A stretch of 28,833 bases of DNA from an uncultured Bacilli bacterium (GCA_934201705.1 CAKPXF010000031.1:1-28833), one strand, 5' to 3'; counted from the first letter of the stretch, positions 8,747 through 16,744 are shown. The notes: generated from the letters alone by a model not told the origin. Numbers and translations: made by a program.

Positions 8747-8766
8747 AAAATTACATTTTTTTACAT

Positions 8767-9468
8767 TTAGCTATTAAGCTTGTTTTTTAGCTTTTTAATA
8801 ATTTTTTTTTCTAAACGTGAAATATATGATTGTGAGATATTAAGTTTATCAGCTACATCCTTTTGAGTCATTTCCTCACAATTATTTAAGCCATACCTTA
8901 AGGTTATTATTTCTCTTTCTCTAGGCTTTAATTCATTAATTGCCTCATACATTACCTTTCTTTGCTCATCCTCACATAAATCTTCAACTATATTATCATC
9001 AGGAATTGATAAAATATCTGCCAGCAATAATTCATTTCCATCATAATCAACATTTAAAGGCTCATCAATTGAAACTTCAAGTTTTTGCTTGCTTGTTTTT
9101 CTAAGATGCATTAATATTTCATTTTCTATGCATCTGCTAGCATAGGTCGCAAGCTTAAAATTCTTATCAATATCAAATGTTGTTATTGCTTTTATTAAGC
9201 CCATACATCCAATGGATACTAAATCCTCTAAATATGAGGAATTAACCTCATATTTTTTAGCAACATAAACAACTAATCTTAGGTTATGCTCAATTAGCTT
9301 TTCTTTAGCTTTTTCATCGCCATCCTTGTATAGCTTAAAATAATACTCCTCATCCTCTTTGCTTAATGGTGGCGGTAAGAATTCATTACTATTAATAAAC
9401 AATACATAATCATTACACTGCTTTTGTAAGATATACTTTAAAAGCAACTTTTTAAAGAATTTAAACAT
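8767..9468 (-). CDS. sigE: Sporulation sigma factor SigE precursor
   Basis: A 233-residue pro-SigE, the early mother-cell sigma factor. The first 25-30 residues (MFKFFKKLLLKYILQ...) form the basic, amphipathic pro-sequence that holds it at the membrane until SpoIIGA cleaves it. Then come LPPPLSKEDEEYY, region 2 (NLRLVVYVAKKYE...LEDLVSIGCMGLIKA...YASRCIENEILMHLR) and region 4 (LKPREREIITLRYGL...TQKDVADKLNISQSYISRLEK). The RBS AAGGAGC overlaps the stop of spoIIGA, so the two are translationally coupled. The gene is complete and of normal length. SigK is a close paralogue, but the spoIIGA neighbour settles SigE. Confidence 0.96.
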   Translation of the reverse strand: MFKFFKKLLLKYILQKQCNDYVLFINSNEFLPPPLSKEDEEYYFKLYKDGDEKAKEKLIEHNLRLVVYVAKKYEVNSSYLEDLVSIGCMGLIKAITTFDIDKNFKLATYASRCIENEILMHLRKTSKQKLEVSIDEPLNVDYDGNELLLADILSIPDDNIVEDLCEDEQRKVMYEAINELKPREREIITLRYGLNNCEEMTQKDVADKLNISQSYISRLEKKIIKKLKNKLNS

Positions 9469-9479
9469 ATTTTAGCTCC

Positions 9480-10211
9480 TTACATAATTAATCGATTTAA
9501 TAAAATTTTACAATCGTTAAAGCTTGTTTTATTATTTGTAAATACAACATATACTTCCATTTTCCTTAATTTTGCTGTTAATAATCCTTTAAAAGCTAAA
9601 TAGGTTAAGCTAACATCATTAATTCCTTTTATTTTAATTATTTCACCTTCGTTAGATATTGGTTTATCATTTATGAATATAACAGGTAAGCCATTATATA
9701 ATAAAGAATTTCCACTATCTAAAAGCCCTACTCCTTTTACTTTTTTATTTGCAATTTCAACGCAACATTTTATTTTAAATTTTGCATTTTTTAAAATGTA
9801 ATAAAACAGTGTAATTAAAAAATGTAAAATGCAAATATATAATGGAATTATTAATATAAACCAAGTTATATATGGAATATTAACAAATAACATACCATTG
9901 TATAAAAAGCAACCACCAATTAATAATAAAAAAGCATTGTTTAAATAAAACACAAATAATGATAATAAAATGGTAAGAAATAATTTAACATCAAAAATTG
10001 CAAGAATTAGTGAATAAATTATAAACCCCATTATTAAAAAATAAGGAATAAAAAAAATAGTAGTAAAAGCGAAAACTACAAATAACAAAATAGTGGTAAT
10101 AATAAAAAACGCGCTATACTTCTTTTTATTTATAATAGTAGTAGAATAATAAAATGAAATTAAAAAATTAATTATTAATACTATAATAGATAAATCAATA
10201 TACGCATCCAT
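9480..10211 (-). CDS. spoIIGA: Pro-SigE processing peptidase SpoIIGA
   Basis: A 243-residue membrane-bound aspartic protease that matures pro-SigE in the mother cell after a signal from SpoIIR. The N-terminal 140 residues form five or six hydrophobic helices; the C-terminal domain carries the catalytic motif DSG at 165-167 in VKGVGLLDSGNSL, corresponding to the D-S/T-G of the family. It is shorter than Bacillus SpoIIGA (about 309), mostly in the linker and the C-terminal part. ATG with RBS GGTGAT. It is first in the spoIIGA-sigE-sigG group and lies behind a Spo0A-type promoter. Confidence 0.93.
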   Translation of the reverse strand: MDAYIDLSIIVLIINFLISFYYSTTIINKKKYSAFFIITTILLFVVFAFTTIFFIPYFLIMGFIIYSLILAIFDVKLFLTILLSLFVFYLNNAFLLLIGGCFLYNGMLFVNIPYITWFILIIPLYICILHFLITLFYYILKNAKFKIKCCVEIANKKVKGVGLLDSGNSLLYNGLPVIFINDKPISNEGEIIKIKGINDVSLTYLAFKGLLTAKLRKMEVYVVFTNNKTSFNDCKILLNRLIM

Positions 10212-10226
10212 ATAATCACCACTATT

Positions 10227-10260
10227 ATTATAAAATAGTGTATGAAAGTAATTTGTCGAA
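10227..10260 (-). promoter_or_regulatory. spoIIG-type promoter with Spo0A box
   Basis: Reading the minus strand, a -35-like TCGACA (10254-10259) is followed by a 21-bp spacer and a perfect TATAAT (10227-10232). The plus strand at 10254-10260 is TGTCGAA, an exact Spo0A box (TGNCGAA), lying on the -35. Bacillus spoIIG has the same design: SigA elements about 22 bp apart with 0A boxes over the -35, so that Spo0A~P must bind for RNA polymerase to work. Confidence 0.8.
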
Positions 10261-10284
10261 TTATGTACTTTAACTATAAATAAT

Positions 10285-10308
10285 TAAAAACCACTTTAAA
10301 TAAGTGGT
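10285..10308 (-). terminator. Terminator of ftsA-ftsZ
   Basis: Stem ACCACTT/AAGTGGT (10290-10296 with 10302-10308), 5-nt loop, then TTTTT on the minus strand, just after the ftsZ stop. It separates the growth operon ftsAZ from the sporulation genes. Confidence 0.85.
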
Positions 10309-10316
10309 CATAAAAG

Positions 10317-11420
10317 CTATTTGTTTTTCTTAAAAAAGTCTGGTACAAATTCTGAGGTTTCACTATCAACATTAATCTTTGGATTATTAATTTCATCTAG
10401 TGATTTAGTAGAATCAACGCTTTTCCTTTCAAAATTAGGGTTGAAAGCTTCAGTATTATTACTATAGTCATCCTCATTTGTAAAGTCAGTTGCAATAACA
10501 GTTACTTGAATTTCATCCTCAAGGGAATCATTAACTGAAGCGCCAAAAATAATATTAATATCATTTCCAGTAGCATTTCTTATATAATCAACAACATCAT
10601 TAAAATCATATAATGTTGAATTTTTTCCACCCACAATTGAAACAATTGCACTATTAGCACCATTAATAGAATGCTCAAGTAATGGTGATGTTATAGCTTT
10701 TGCTGCTGCTTCTTGAGCCCTATGGCTACCTGAGCCAATTCCAAAGCCAATCATAGCTGGTCCTTTTTTTGACATAATAGTTTTAACATCAGCAAAGTCA
10801 AGGTTAATTAATGCTGGAAGCGCAATTAAATCTGTGATTGCTTGAACAGATTTTCTTAAAACATTGTCTGCTTCCTTAAATGATTGCTTTAAAGGCAAAT
10901 TACCAATTAATTGTAAGATTCTATCATTTGATATAACAATTGTAGTATCAGCATATTTTTTTAAATTTTCTAAGCCCTTTATAGCATTTTGCATACGTGT
11001 TTTACCTTCAAAAGTAAAAGGCTTAGTTACAATGCCTACAACTAAAGCATTTTCCTCTTTAGCAATTTTTGCAACAATTGGTGCTGCTCCAGTTCCAGTT
11101 CCTCCACCCATTCCAGCAGCGATGAAAACCATGTCGGCGCCTTTAATTATATCTCTAATTTCATTTTCAGATGCAATAGCTGCTGCTTCACCAATTTCAG
11201 GATTAGCACCAGCTCCTAGTCCTTTAGTTAAGCCCTTTCCTAAAACTAGTTTATTTTCAACCTTTGAGCAACCAAGGATTTGAGCGTCAGTATTTAAAAC
11301 ATAAAACTCACAGCCAATTATATTTTCAGAATACATACAATTAACTGCATTATTTCCAGCACCACCAACGCCTAAAATTTTTATATTACAAACTGTATCA
11401 AAAGCATTAAAATTATCCAT
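10317..11420 (-). CDS. ftsZ: Cell-division GTPase FtsZ
   Basis: The 367-residue tubulin-like GTPase that forms the division ring. The N-terminal GVGGAGNNAVN block and the tubulin signature GGGTGTG (105-111) form the GTP site; the T7 loop is NLDFADVKTIM near residue 206, providing the catalytic Asp. After the core comes a short acidic linker and a C-terminal peptide EFVPDFFKKNK, equivalent to the DIPxFLR tail that binds FtsA and SepF. All core motifs are intact. The RBS GGAAG precedes the ATG and only 17 nt separate it from ftsA. Confidence 0.98.
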   Translation of the reverse strand: MDNFNAFDTVCNIKILGVGGAGNNAVNCMYSENIIGCEFYVLNTDAQILGCSKVENKLVLGKGLTKGLGAGANPEIGEAAAIASENEIRDIIKGADMVFIAAGMGGGTGTGAAPIVAKIAKEENALVVGIVTKPFTFEGKTRMQNAIKGLENLKKYADTTIVISNDRILQLIGNLPLKQSFKEADNVLRKSVQAITDLIALPALINLDFADVKTIMSKKGPAMIGFGIGSGSHRAQEAAAKAITSPLLEHSINGANSAIVSIVGGKNSTLYDFNDVVDYIRNATGNDINIIFGASVNDSLEDEIQVTVIATDFTNEDDYSNNTEAFNPNFERKSVDSTKSLDEINNPKINVDSETSEFVPDFFKKNK

Positions 11421-11437
11421 AAAAAATTACTTCCTTT

Positions 11438-12679
11438 CTATTCTTCAAAGATATCATGAAATCTATTATTTGATGATGATGTTTGACTACCACCATTTAT
11501 CGTTGTAGTAGTGTTTTCACTACCAATTATTAATTCATTATCATCATTTAGTCTTGAATCAACATAGTTAGAATTATTATCAATAAACTGAACTATAGCA
11601 CCATATACATTTAAATACTCTTGTCCATCAAAGCCAATGGCATAAACATTTCCACTTTTTACTCTTAATGGTGTGTTTTTTGAAAGCAAATTATCAAAGC
11701 CTTGATAATCATTTAATAATCCAGTTAATAAAATGTAATGCTCCGTGAACATACATTCGTTAGCAAGCTTATTAACACCATCAAGAATTACATTTAGGTT
11801 ATCTTCCAAACAATTCAAAACAATGCCACTAATTCTTTTTTCTGATAAATTTTCATTTTCATCAAATATTATATCAGAGGCTTTATCTATATCACATATA
11901 AAGTATGATTCAAACAACAAAGCAGCCTCATCATTTGATATTTTTAAAGTATTTGCTAAATAAAAAACTAAATCCTTTATTCCAAAATCAACCTTAATTG
12001 ATTTTCTTAAAGCATTCTTCTTATACGCACTTATTGTCGTTACTTCTTGTAATATATTTACGTGTATACATTCACCTTCTAAATCAAAGGTTTGACAAGT
12101 GACATATGGTGCACAATTGCAGTTTAATACCTCACCAATTACATTAATATCGCATTCCTTTAAGCATTCCTTTACTGGCAAAAGATCTGCTTTTAAAACA
12201 GTGTGCAAATTAAACTTTATTGCTAAAGTGCTTGATTGATAATTAACAGGGGCACTTCTTAAAGCACGACCATTATCAAGTAAATAACTAACAGGGTATT
12301 CATCAATTAAAACTCTATCATCACCCACTGAAGTTTTTTTAATTTGTGAGCGTATAGCATCTATTTGGCTTTGACCAATAATTTGACGTTCAGTTAATAT
12401 TTTACTTTTTGCTGTAGCTTGATATATGTCATGAGAATTATTAGGTAATACTAAAATAACTTCATCAAAATTAATTTTATACTTTAATGAAATCTTATTT
12501 TTAATATTCATAATTACCTGCTTAAAATCATCCTTATTTGTTATTACATTATCATTATAGCCAGATGTTTTTGTAATTACAGTTGCAACAACATCAATTT
12601 TATTATGATGATAACTTACTATCAAACAAGTAGTAAACAAATATCCAAATTCAATTGCTCCAAAATAATTCTTTTCCAT
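11438..12679 (-). CDS. ftsA: Divergent FtsA with degenerate ATP-site motifs
   Basis: Called FtsA from its position before ftsZ, its length (413 residues) and an actin-like sequence pattern: ILTERQIIGQSQIDAIRSQ and ERxIPLGG-type spacing. All three nucleotide motifs are changed. Phosphate-1, usually LDIGTS, is IEFGYLF; phosphate-2, usually IDIGGGTT, is VNILQEVTT; the adenosine motif LTGG is LTGLL. The C-terminus (NNRFHDIFEE) is acidic and only weakly resembles the usual amphipathic membrane anchor. The ATG at 12679 is preferred over a TTG two codons upstream, because AGAGG is 9 nt from the ATG but only 3 from the TTG. ATP binding is doubtful; a scaffold role is my inference. Confidence 0.85.
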   Translation of the reverse strand: MEKNYFGAIEFGYLFTTCLIVSYHHNKIDVVATVITKTSGYNDNVITNKDDFKQVIMNIKNKISLKYKINFDEVILVLPNNSHDIYQATAKSKILTERQIIGQSQIDAIRSQIKKTSVGDDRVLIDEYPVSYLLDNGRALRSAPVNYQSSTLAIKFNLHTVLKADLLPVKECLKECDINVIGEVLNCNCAPYVTCQTFDLEGECIHVNILQEVTTISAYKKNALRKSIKVDFGIKDLVFYLANTLKISNDEAALLFESYFICDIDKASDIIFDENENLSEKRISGIVLNCLEDNLNVILDGVNKLANECMFTEHYILLTGLLNDYQGFDNLLSKNTPLRVKSGNVYAIGFDGQEYLNVYGAIVQFIDNNSNYVDSRLNDDNELIIGSENTTTTINGGSQTSSSNNRFHDIFEE

Positions 12680-12698
12680 ATTCAATAACCTCTTATTT

Positions 12699-12704
12699 AT
12701 TATA
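12699..12704 (-). promoter_or_regulatory. Candidate -10 of the ftsAZ promoter
   Basis: A perfect TATAAT lies about 20 bp before the ftsA ATG, followed by AGAGG. The -35 17 bp upstream is poor (TAGAAT). A second TATAAT lies further upstream. The region between the island and ftsA holds no gene. Confidence 0.4.
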
Positions 12705-12929
12705 GCAATTAAGGCGTAATAATTCTAGATATAATTTATTAAATTATAAGTATTCTAACTATAAAATAAATATTAACGTTAAATTATTTTTTTAATTAAA
12801 TACTTTGGCTTCATTTTAGACCTTTTTATATTTCAAAGTAAATTTTTTAAATATATAAATTTTTGAATATTTAGTTTTTTTAGTCTATTAATAAAAAATG
12901 AAATTTTAATATGTCATTTAGTAAAAGAA

Positions 12930-13791
12930 ATATATTACTATTATGATGAAACAGGAATAAGTGCTTTTAGGATTAATAGCAACATTTACTACTATTTAAA
13001 AGACTTGACAGGGTTAATTCTAGGAATTTATAATAGTGATGGAGTAATAGTAGCAAGATATGTATATGATGCATTTGGAAATCATAAGGTATATGATGGT
13101 TATTATAACGTTAATACAAATGATTCATTTATAGGAAACATCAATTCATTTAGATATAAGAGCTACTATTATGACAAAGAAACGGGACTGTTTTGGTTAT
13201 CCTCAAGGTATTATTATCCAGAACTTTTCAGGTTCATCAGCTAAGATTCTGTAGCTTATCTTGATCTAAGTTCTATTAATGTTTTAAATCTGTATGTGTA
13301 TTGAGGGAATGATCCAATAAATTATGTCGATTCGTCAGGTCATATTGCTATTTCTACATTGATACTATGTGGTTTAGCGTTAGTTAGTATGGGATTAGCT
13401 ATTGGAGGAGTTGCTTCTGATAATAATGTGATGACAGCTATTGGCTTAACCATGGTCGCAGTTCATGTTTTAATAAGTGAAGTTGGTGCGTTATTTAGTG
13501 GTGCGACATACTTGAGAGAGCGTTTGCTACTGCTGGAACAATAGCTACTGGTGTATTAACAAGTGTTGGAAATGCTGCTACAGCTAATCAAATGATGAAT
13601 AGTTTTAACAAGCATCCAAATAGATGGATAATAGTGAAAGAATTAGTTGAACCAGGAAGAAGTGCAAACAAAAGAGGCATTCTACTTATTCAAATTATAT
13701 TAATAAATGGACCAGCTCAAAATTAGGCATTCACAAAATTATTAGAGGTGGAAGATTTATTCATGGGTCACATTTTCATCCATGGTTTTAG
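12930..13791 (+). pseudogene. Rhs toxin C-terminal tip 1, broken
   Basis: C-terminal fragment of an Rhs/YD-repeat toxin, open at its left end. It reads YYYYDETGISAFR, then the Rhs core VARYVYDAFGNHKVYDGYY and SFRYKSYYYDKETGL. There is a TAA at 13242, a TGA at 13302 (at the Cys of the usual NLYAYCGNDPINY) and frameshifts near 13515 and 13672. Past these, a hydrophobic pretoxin stretch and a tip ending HKIIRGGRFIHGSHFHPWF can be followed to a TAG at 13789. The tip is His/Gly/Arg-rich; I do not recognise its family. An immunity-type gene starts 12 nt after the stop. The polypeptide cannot be made intact. Confidence 0.85.
12991..13035 (+). repeat. 45-bp Rhs boundary repeat, copy A
   Basis: Identical over 45 bp to 16817-16861 (ACTATTTAAAAGACTTGACA at its start). 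From the TTGACAGG onward it is also shared, with a few changes, by 15452 onward. The sequence encodes the Rhs core segment YLKDLTGLILGIYN, the position where new toxin tips join. Confidence 0.9.
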
Positions 13792-13803
13792 GAGAAATAA
13801 AAT

Positions 13804-14058
13804 ATGACAAACAAAGAATTCATTTTAGATAGCTTGATTGATGACGATGAGGCATTTACACAAATATTGGAATATTTTAAGTTGGCTGCCGAAATAAAAA
13901 TATCGCCCTTGGAATTAAAAAAAATGTTAAATGAAATGGTAGAAGAAGGCTATATTTTTATTAATTATGCTTGGAAAACAGAGCGTGATGAATATCCTTA
14001 TTCATTGACTGAAAAAGGAAGAATAGCTTGGAATAATATCTCCAAAAGAAATAATTAA
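13804..14058 (+). CDS. Immunity-type protein of Rhs tip 1, winged-helix-like
   Basis: An 84-residue protein starting 12 nt after the toxin-tip stop, with RBS AGGAGA 9 nt before the ATG. This spacing is typical of a toxin-immunity pair. The sequence (ISPLELKKMLNEMVEEGYIF ... YSLTEKGRIAWNNI) has the pattern of a winged helix: two helices, then a beta wing ending in LTEKGR. It might therefore be a small DNA-binding protein; I prefer immunity from its position. The frame is intact although its toxin is dead. Confidence 0.6.
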   Translation: MTNKEFILDSLIDDDEAFTQILEYFKLAAEIKISPLELKKMLNEMVEEGYIFINYAWKTERDEYPYSLTEKGRIAWNNISKRNN

Positions 14059-14111
14059 TTTATCAATAGAAAAGAACAATGAATTCTTAGGATGATAATG
14101 AATGAAAAAAA

Positions 14112-14336
14112 ATGATTGAAAAAGTAATTTCTTTATTAGATCCTATAGGGGTTATAGGTTTTGGACCATTGGATGAATATAAGGACATTGCTAAAAAAGC
14201 ACATGAGTTATTAGTTAATAAAAAGTATGATCAATTAAAACAATATTTAATTAATCAATATCCAACTAAAGGAGAAGTTAATCTTACAAAAGTAGATATT
14301 GCAATTGAAATTTTGATTAATATTTTAGAAGAATAG
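14112..14336 (+). CDS. Immunity-like protein, 5' end probably frameshifted
   Basis: 74 residues (MIEKVISLLDPIGVIGFGPL...). The DPIG...PLDEY pattern is weakly like DUF1871 immunity-type proteins; this is a tentative likeness. The RBS AGGA (14089-14092) is spaced for an ATG at 14098, which after four more codons hits TGA in the A8 run 14105-14112. One extra A would join that start to this frame as MNEKKMIEKVIS. So either the gene lost one A or it starts poorly at 14112. It lies in the tip 1 cassette and probably served as an additional immunity gene. Confidence 0.5.
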   Translation: MIEKVISLLDPIGVIGFGPLDEYKDIAKKAHELLVNKKYDQLKQYLINQYPTKGEVNLTKVDIAIEILINILEE

Positions 14337-14576
14337 TTTAATAATTGTAAACAGAATAAGACATGTTTCACTTTGTAACGCTTAGTCTTGCACGTCTTGT
14401 TGTTTTAACTTGGAAACCTAATTTAAAATTTTAATGGTAATGAGTCGTAACTTAATGAATATTATTTTTTTCTATTATTTTTAAAAATGAATGTTTATAT
14501 ATTTTTGGTGATATGTGTTTTAAAGTACAAAGAGGTTAAATATTCAAATAAAAAAAATATTTGCAATATAATTTTT
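14337..14576. other. Non-coding stretch in the island
   Basis: AT-rich DNA with no credible frame. An imperfect inverted pair AAGACATG/CACGTCTT near 14362-14392, followed by TTGTTGTTTT, could be a weak terminator of the preceding gene. Nothing else recognised. Confidence 0.4.
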
Positions 14577-14810
14577 ATGTGAAGACTGTATTAGTGATGG
14601 AAAGAAAATAAATTATAGATATATTAGATAACCTCGTTATTTAAAAATCTTCATAAATGATGATACTGAAGAATTCATTTACTTAAATTTTCTCTTAAAA
14701 CATGGAAAATAATTGAAAAACATTTATTAAATACTAAGAATGATATTCTTGTTATACAAGATGCAACTAGTTTTAAAAAATATTTAAAAAAAGAAAAATT
14801 AGGAAAATGA
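14577..14810 (+). pseudogene. Degenerate small immunity-like gene
   Basis: Two fragments join across a frameshift near 14690. The first reads YLKIFINDDTEEFIYLNF after an in-frame TAA. The second starts at 14691 (SLKTWKIIEKHLLNTKNDIL...) and ends with TGA at 14808. Together they make about 75 residues with alternating charged and hydrophobic residues, like other small immunity genes in such islands. There is no clear start. The family is unknown. Confidence 0.4.
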
Positions 14811-14867
14811 AACATACAATGTTGATTTATTAATGATTCAATATTTACATTAGAAAGGCTGGTTTAA

Positions 14868-15293
14868 ATGAAAATAAAAAAGAACATTTTTCATGTGATA
14901 TTTTTTGATTTATTTTTTGAGTTGATAAATATTATCCTTGTAACTTTAGGATTTTTCTTGGGATTTGAAATAACTAAAAAAAATATTTTAATTTATGTAT
15001 TAATAATTACGGGTATTATTTTTTTTGGAATCGTTATATTTTGCTTGTATTATTTATTTTGTAAAACATATTATGAATTTACAAATGATTCTATTAAAGT
15101 AGTAAGAAAGGGTAATATTGTTAAAGAAATTAATTATGATAAAATAGTGTATTGGGAGTATTATGGATTTATTTCATTATTGCTTGGAGATCCTAAAGGC
15201 GGAAATTTAATTGTTTGTTATTTTGAAAATGAAAAAGAGGAAAACATAGAGATATCTTTTTCAAAAAAACTAGCAAGAAAATTAATTAATTAA
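14868..15293 (+). CDS. Membrane protein with PH-like domain, immunity type
   Basis: 141 residues: two hydrophobic helices (about 8-30 and 40-64), then a soluble domain starting YYEFTNDSIKVVRKGNIVKE with repeated beta-strand patterns, as in bacterial PH-like membrane proteins. Small two-helix proteins of this build are often found as immunity proteins beside polymorphic toxins, which fits the island; this is inference. It has its own RBS (AAAGG, about 10 nt before the ATG) and a strong terminator after the stop. The frame is intact. No matching toxin tip remains in front of it. Confidence 0.65.
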   Translation: MKIKKNIFHVIFFDLFFELINIILVTLGFFLGFEITKKNILIYVLIITGIIFFGIVIFCLYYLFCKTYYEFTNDSIKVVRKGNIVKEINYDKIVYWEYYGFISLLLGDPKGGNLIVCYFENEKEENIEISFSKKLARKLIN

Positions 15294-15331
15294 TAAAAAT
15301 ATTTATTTAAAATGACATAAATGTGCATGAG

Positions 15332-15366
15332 TGTAACTATCTTAATATAGGTAGTTACATTTTTTA
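15332..15366 (+). terminator. Terminator after the PH-like gene
   Basis: Ten-bp stem TGTAACTATC/GGTAGTTACA (15332-15341 with 15350-15359, one G-U) and TTTTTT. It closes cassette 1. Confidence 0.85.
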
Positions 15367-15451
15367 TGAATTAGTATAGAAGTTTTAAATGTCTTAAAAT
15401 TTATTTAATACTATTCAATAATTTCCTTGATTTATTTTTACTAAAAAACAA

Positions 15452-15628
15452 TTGACAGGGTTAATTCTAGAAATTTATAATAGTGGTGAAGTAATAGTAG
15501 CTAGATATGTATATGATGCATTTGGAAATCATAAGGTATACGATGGTTATTATAACGTTAATACAAATGATTCATTTATAGGAAACATCAATCCATTTAG
15601 ATATAAGAACTACTATTATGACAAAGAA
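15452..15628 (+). repeat. Rhs core repeat, copy 2
   Basis: About 177 bp nearly identical (roughly 95 percent by eye) to 13005-13181 in tip 1. Identity drops sharply after the sequence for YYYDKET, where the two tips diverge. Confidence 0.85.
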
Positions 15629-16428
15629 ACTCAGCTTTATTTGGTATCCTCACGTTACTATTCACCTGAATTATGTAGATGGATTTCACCGGATTCAATC
15701 GAATATTTAGATCCTGAAAGTATTAATGGATTAAACTTATATGCGCACTGTGGAAATGATCCCATCAATTATGCTGATCCTAGTGGACATGCACCTGAAT
15801 GGTTACAAGGATTAGCTATTGGACTAGCTATAGTGGGAGCTGTACTTGTAATAGGTGCTGTAACCGTACTAACTTGTGGAGTTGGAACTTTAGCTGGCAC
15901 AATGGCTGGAGCTGTAATTTATGGGGCTGCACAAGGAATCGCTATTGGAGCAGCAGTTGGAGTTGTCGGAGGTGGCATTGTTGGAGATATTGCATCTGAC
16001 TGGAGTGCTGAAGGAATATTAATAGGCATGGGAATTGGTTTAGGTGCTGTGCAATTGTTGGTGGTGTAGTTGGCGGATTTGCAGGAGCAAGTAGTTTTAC
16101 TGCCAATAGTGCATATATTTCTCAATATGGGGGAAATGTAAAAGAAGTGTTATCTGCATATAAAGAAAATCCGAGATTAAAAGTATTGAATAGTAATACT
16201 ACTGCATATAGAACTTGGGGAGGAACATCTAGTAAGTTTGGACATTGGATTTCACCTAAAAATTATGGTTCTGCAGCACGCAGTATGTTATCTTTACAAC
16301 CAGGAAATACTGCGGCAAATACATCACAATTTTTGATTTCAAAAGGAAGTACTGTATTATCTGGTAAAGCAGCTGCTTTATTTGGACAAACTGGTGGAGG
16401 AATTCAATGGTGGATTGGTTTATTATAG
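15452..16428 (+). pseudogene. Rhs toxin tip 2, TNT-like, one frameshift
   Basis: The frame opens at the Rhs core (LTGLILEIYN), with only a TTG and no start or RBS, so it is an orphan tip. It continues VARYVYDAFGNHKVYDGYY, YLVSSRYYSPELCRWISPDS, NLYAHCGNDPINYADPSGHA, a long Gly/Ala/Ile-rich pretoxin membrane stretch, then a frameshift near 16045. The toxin domain reads AYRTWGG...FGHWISP...LSLQPGNTA...GKAAALFGQTGGGIQWW. The R-x-x-GG, W/Y-x-(S/T)P and final GQ-x-GGGxQ blocks fit the TNT/ADP-ribosyltransferase-like NAD-glycohydrolase toxins; this is a family guess from motifs. It ends at a TAG whose next gene carries an overlapping AGGAGG. Confidence 0.85.
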
Positions 16429-16437
16429 GAGGATTCT

Positions 16438-16713
16438 ATGGTTGAACAATTAAAAAGAGTTTTAAATAGTATTGAAGAAGAGATTAAAAGTGAAAATTCT
16501 ATTTGGGATAAAGAACAATTAATTTCTGTTGTAAAACCTGAAATGAAAGAATTATATAATCATTTCGTAAATGGAGAAGTGTTCTTCAAATACGGAAAAA
16601 AACAAAGAATGTTAGAATCAACCTACATTATTACTGATTCAATAAGAAATCTAAGCAATACAAGTCTAGGCAAAGAAATTATTAAATTACAAGAAAAGTA
16701 TAATAAACTATAA
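16438..16713 (+). CDS. Putative immunity protein of Rhs tip 2
   Basis: 91 residues, mostly helical and charged (MVEQLKRVLNSIEEEIKSEN...). Its RBS AGGAGG overlaps the toxin stop codon region and the ATG is 9 nt further, the usual toxin-immunity coupling. A strong terminator follows. I do not recognise the family; the role comes from position. The frame is intact although the toxin is frameshifted. It could still protect against a related TNT-like toxin from neighbours. Confidence 0.65.
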   Translation: MVEQLKRVLNSIEEEIKSENSIWDKEQLISVVKPEMKELYNHFVNGEVFFKYGKKQRMLESTYIITDSIRNLSNTSLGKEIIKLQEKYNKL

Positions 16714-16744
16714 AAATAGCAAATTACTTTCACAAGCAAAACTA

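Noticed and set aside
10864..11283. Plus-strand 139-codon frame inside ftsZ
   Set aside because: Antisense shadow of the conserved GTPase core.
13302..13304. TGA at a Cys position of the Rhs core as evidence for a recoded TGA
   Set aside because: murG and mraY end in TGA overlapping the next ATG, Trp is TGG throughout, and the same fragment has a TAA and two frameshifts. It is decay.
15799..16125. Cys/Trp/Asn-rich frames on both strands in the Rhs pretoxin region
   Set aside because: Out-of-frame readings of the Gly/Ala-rich hydrophobic segment.
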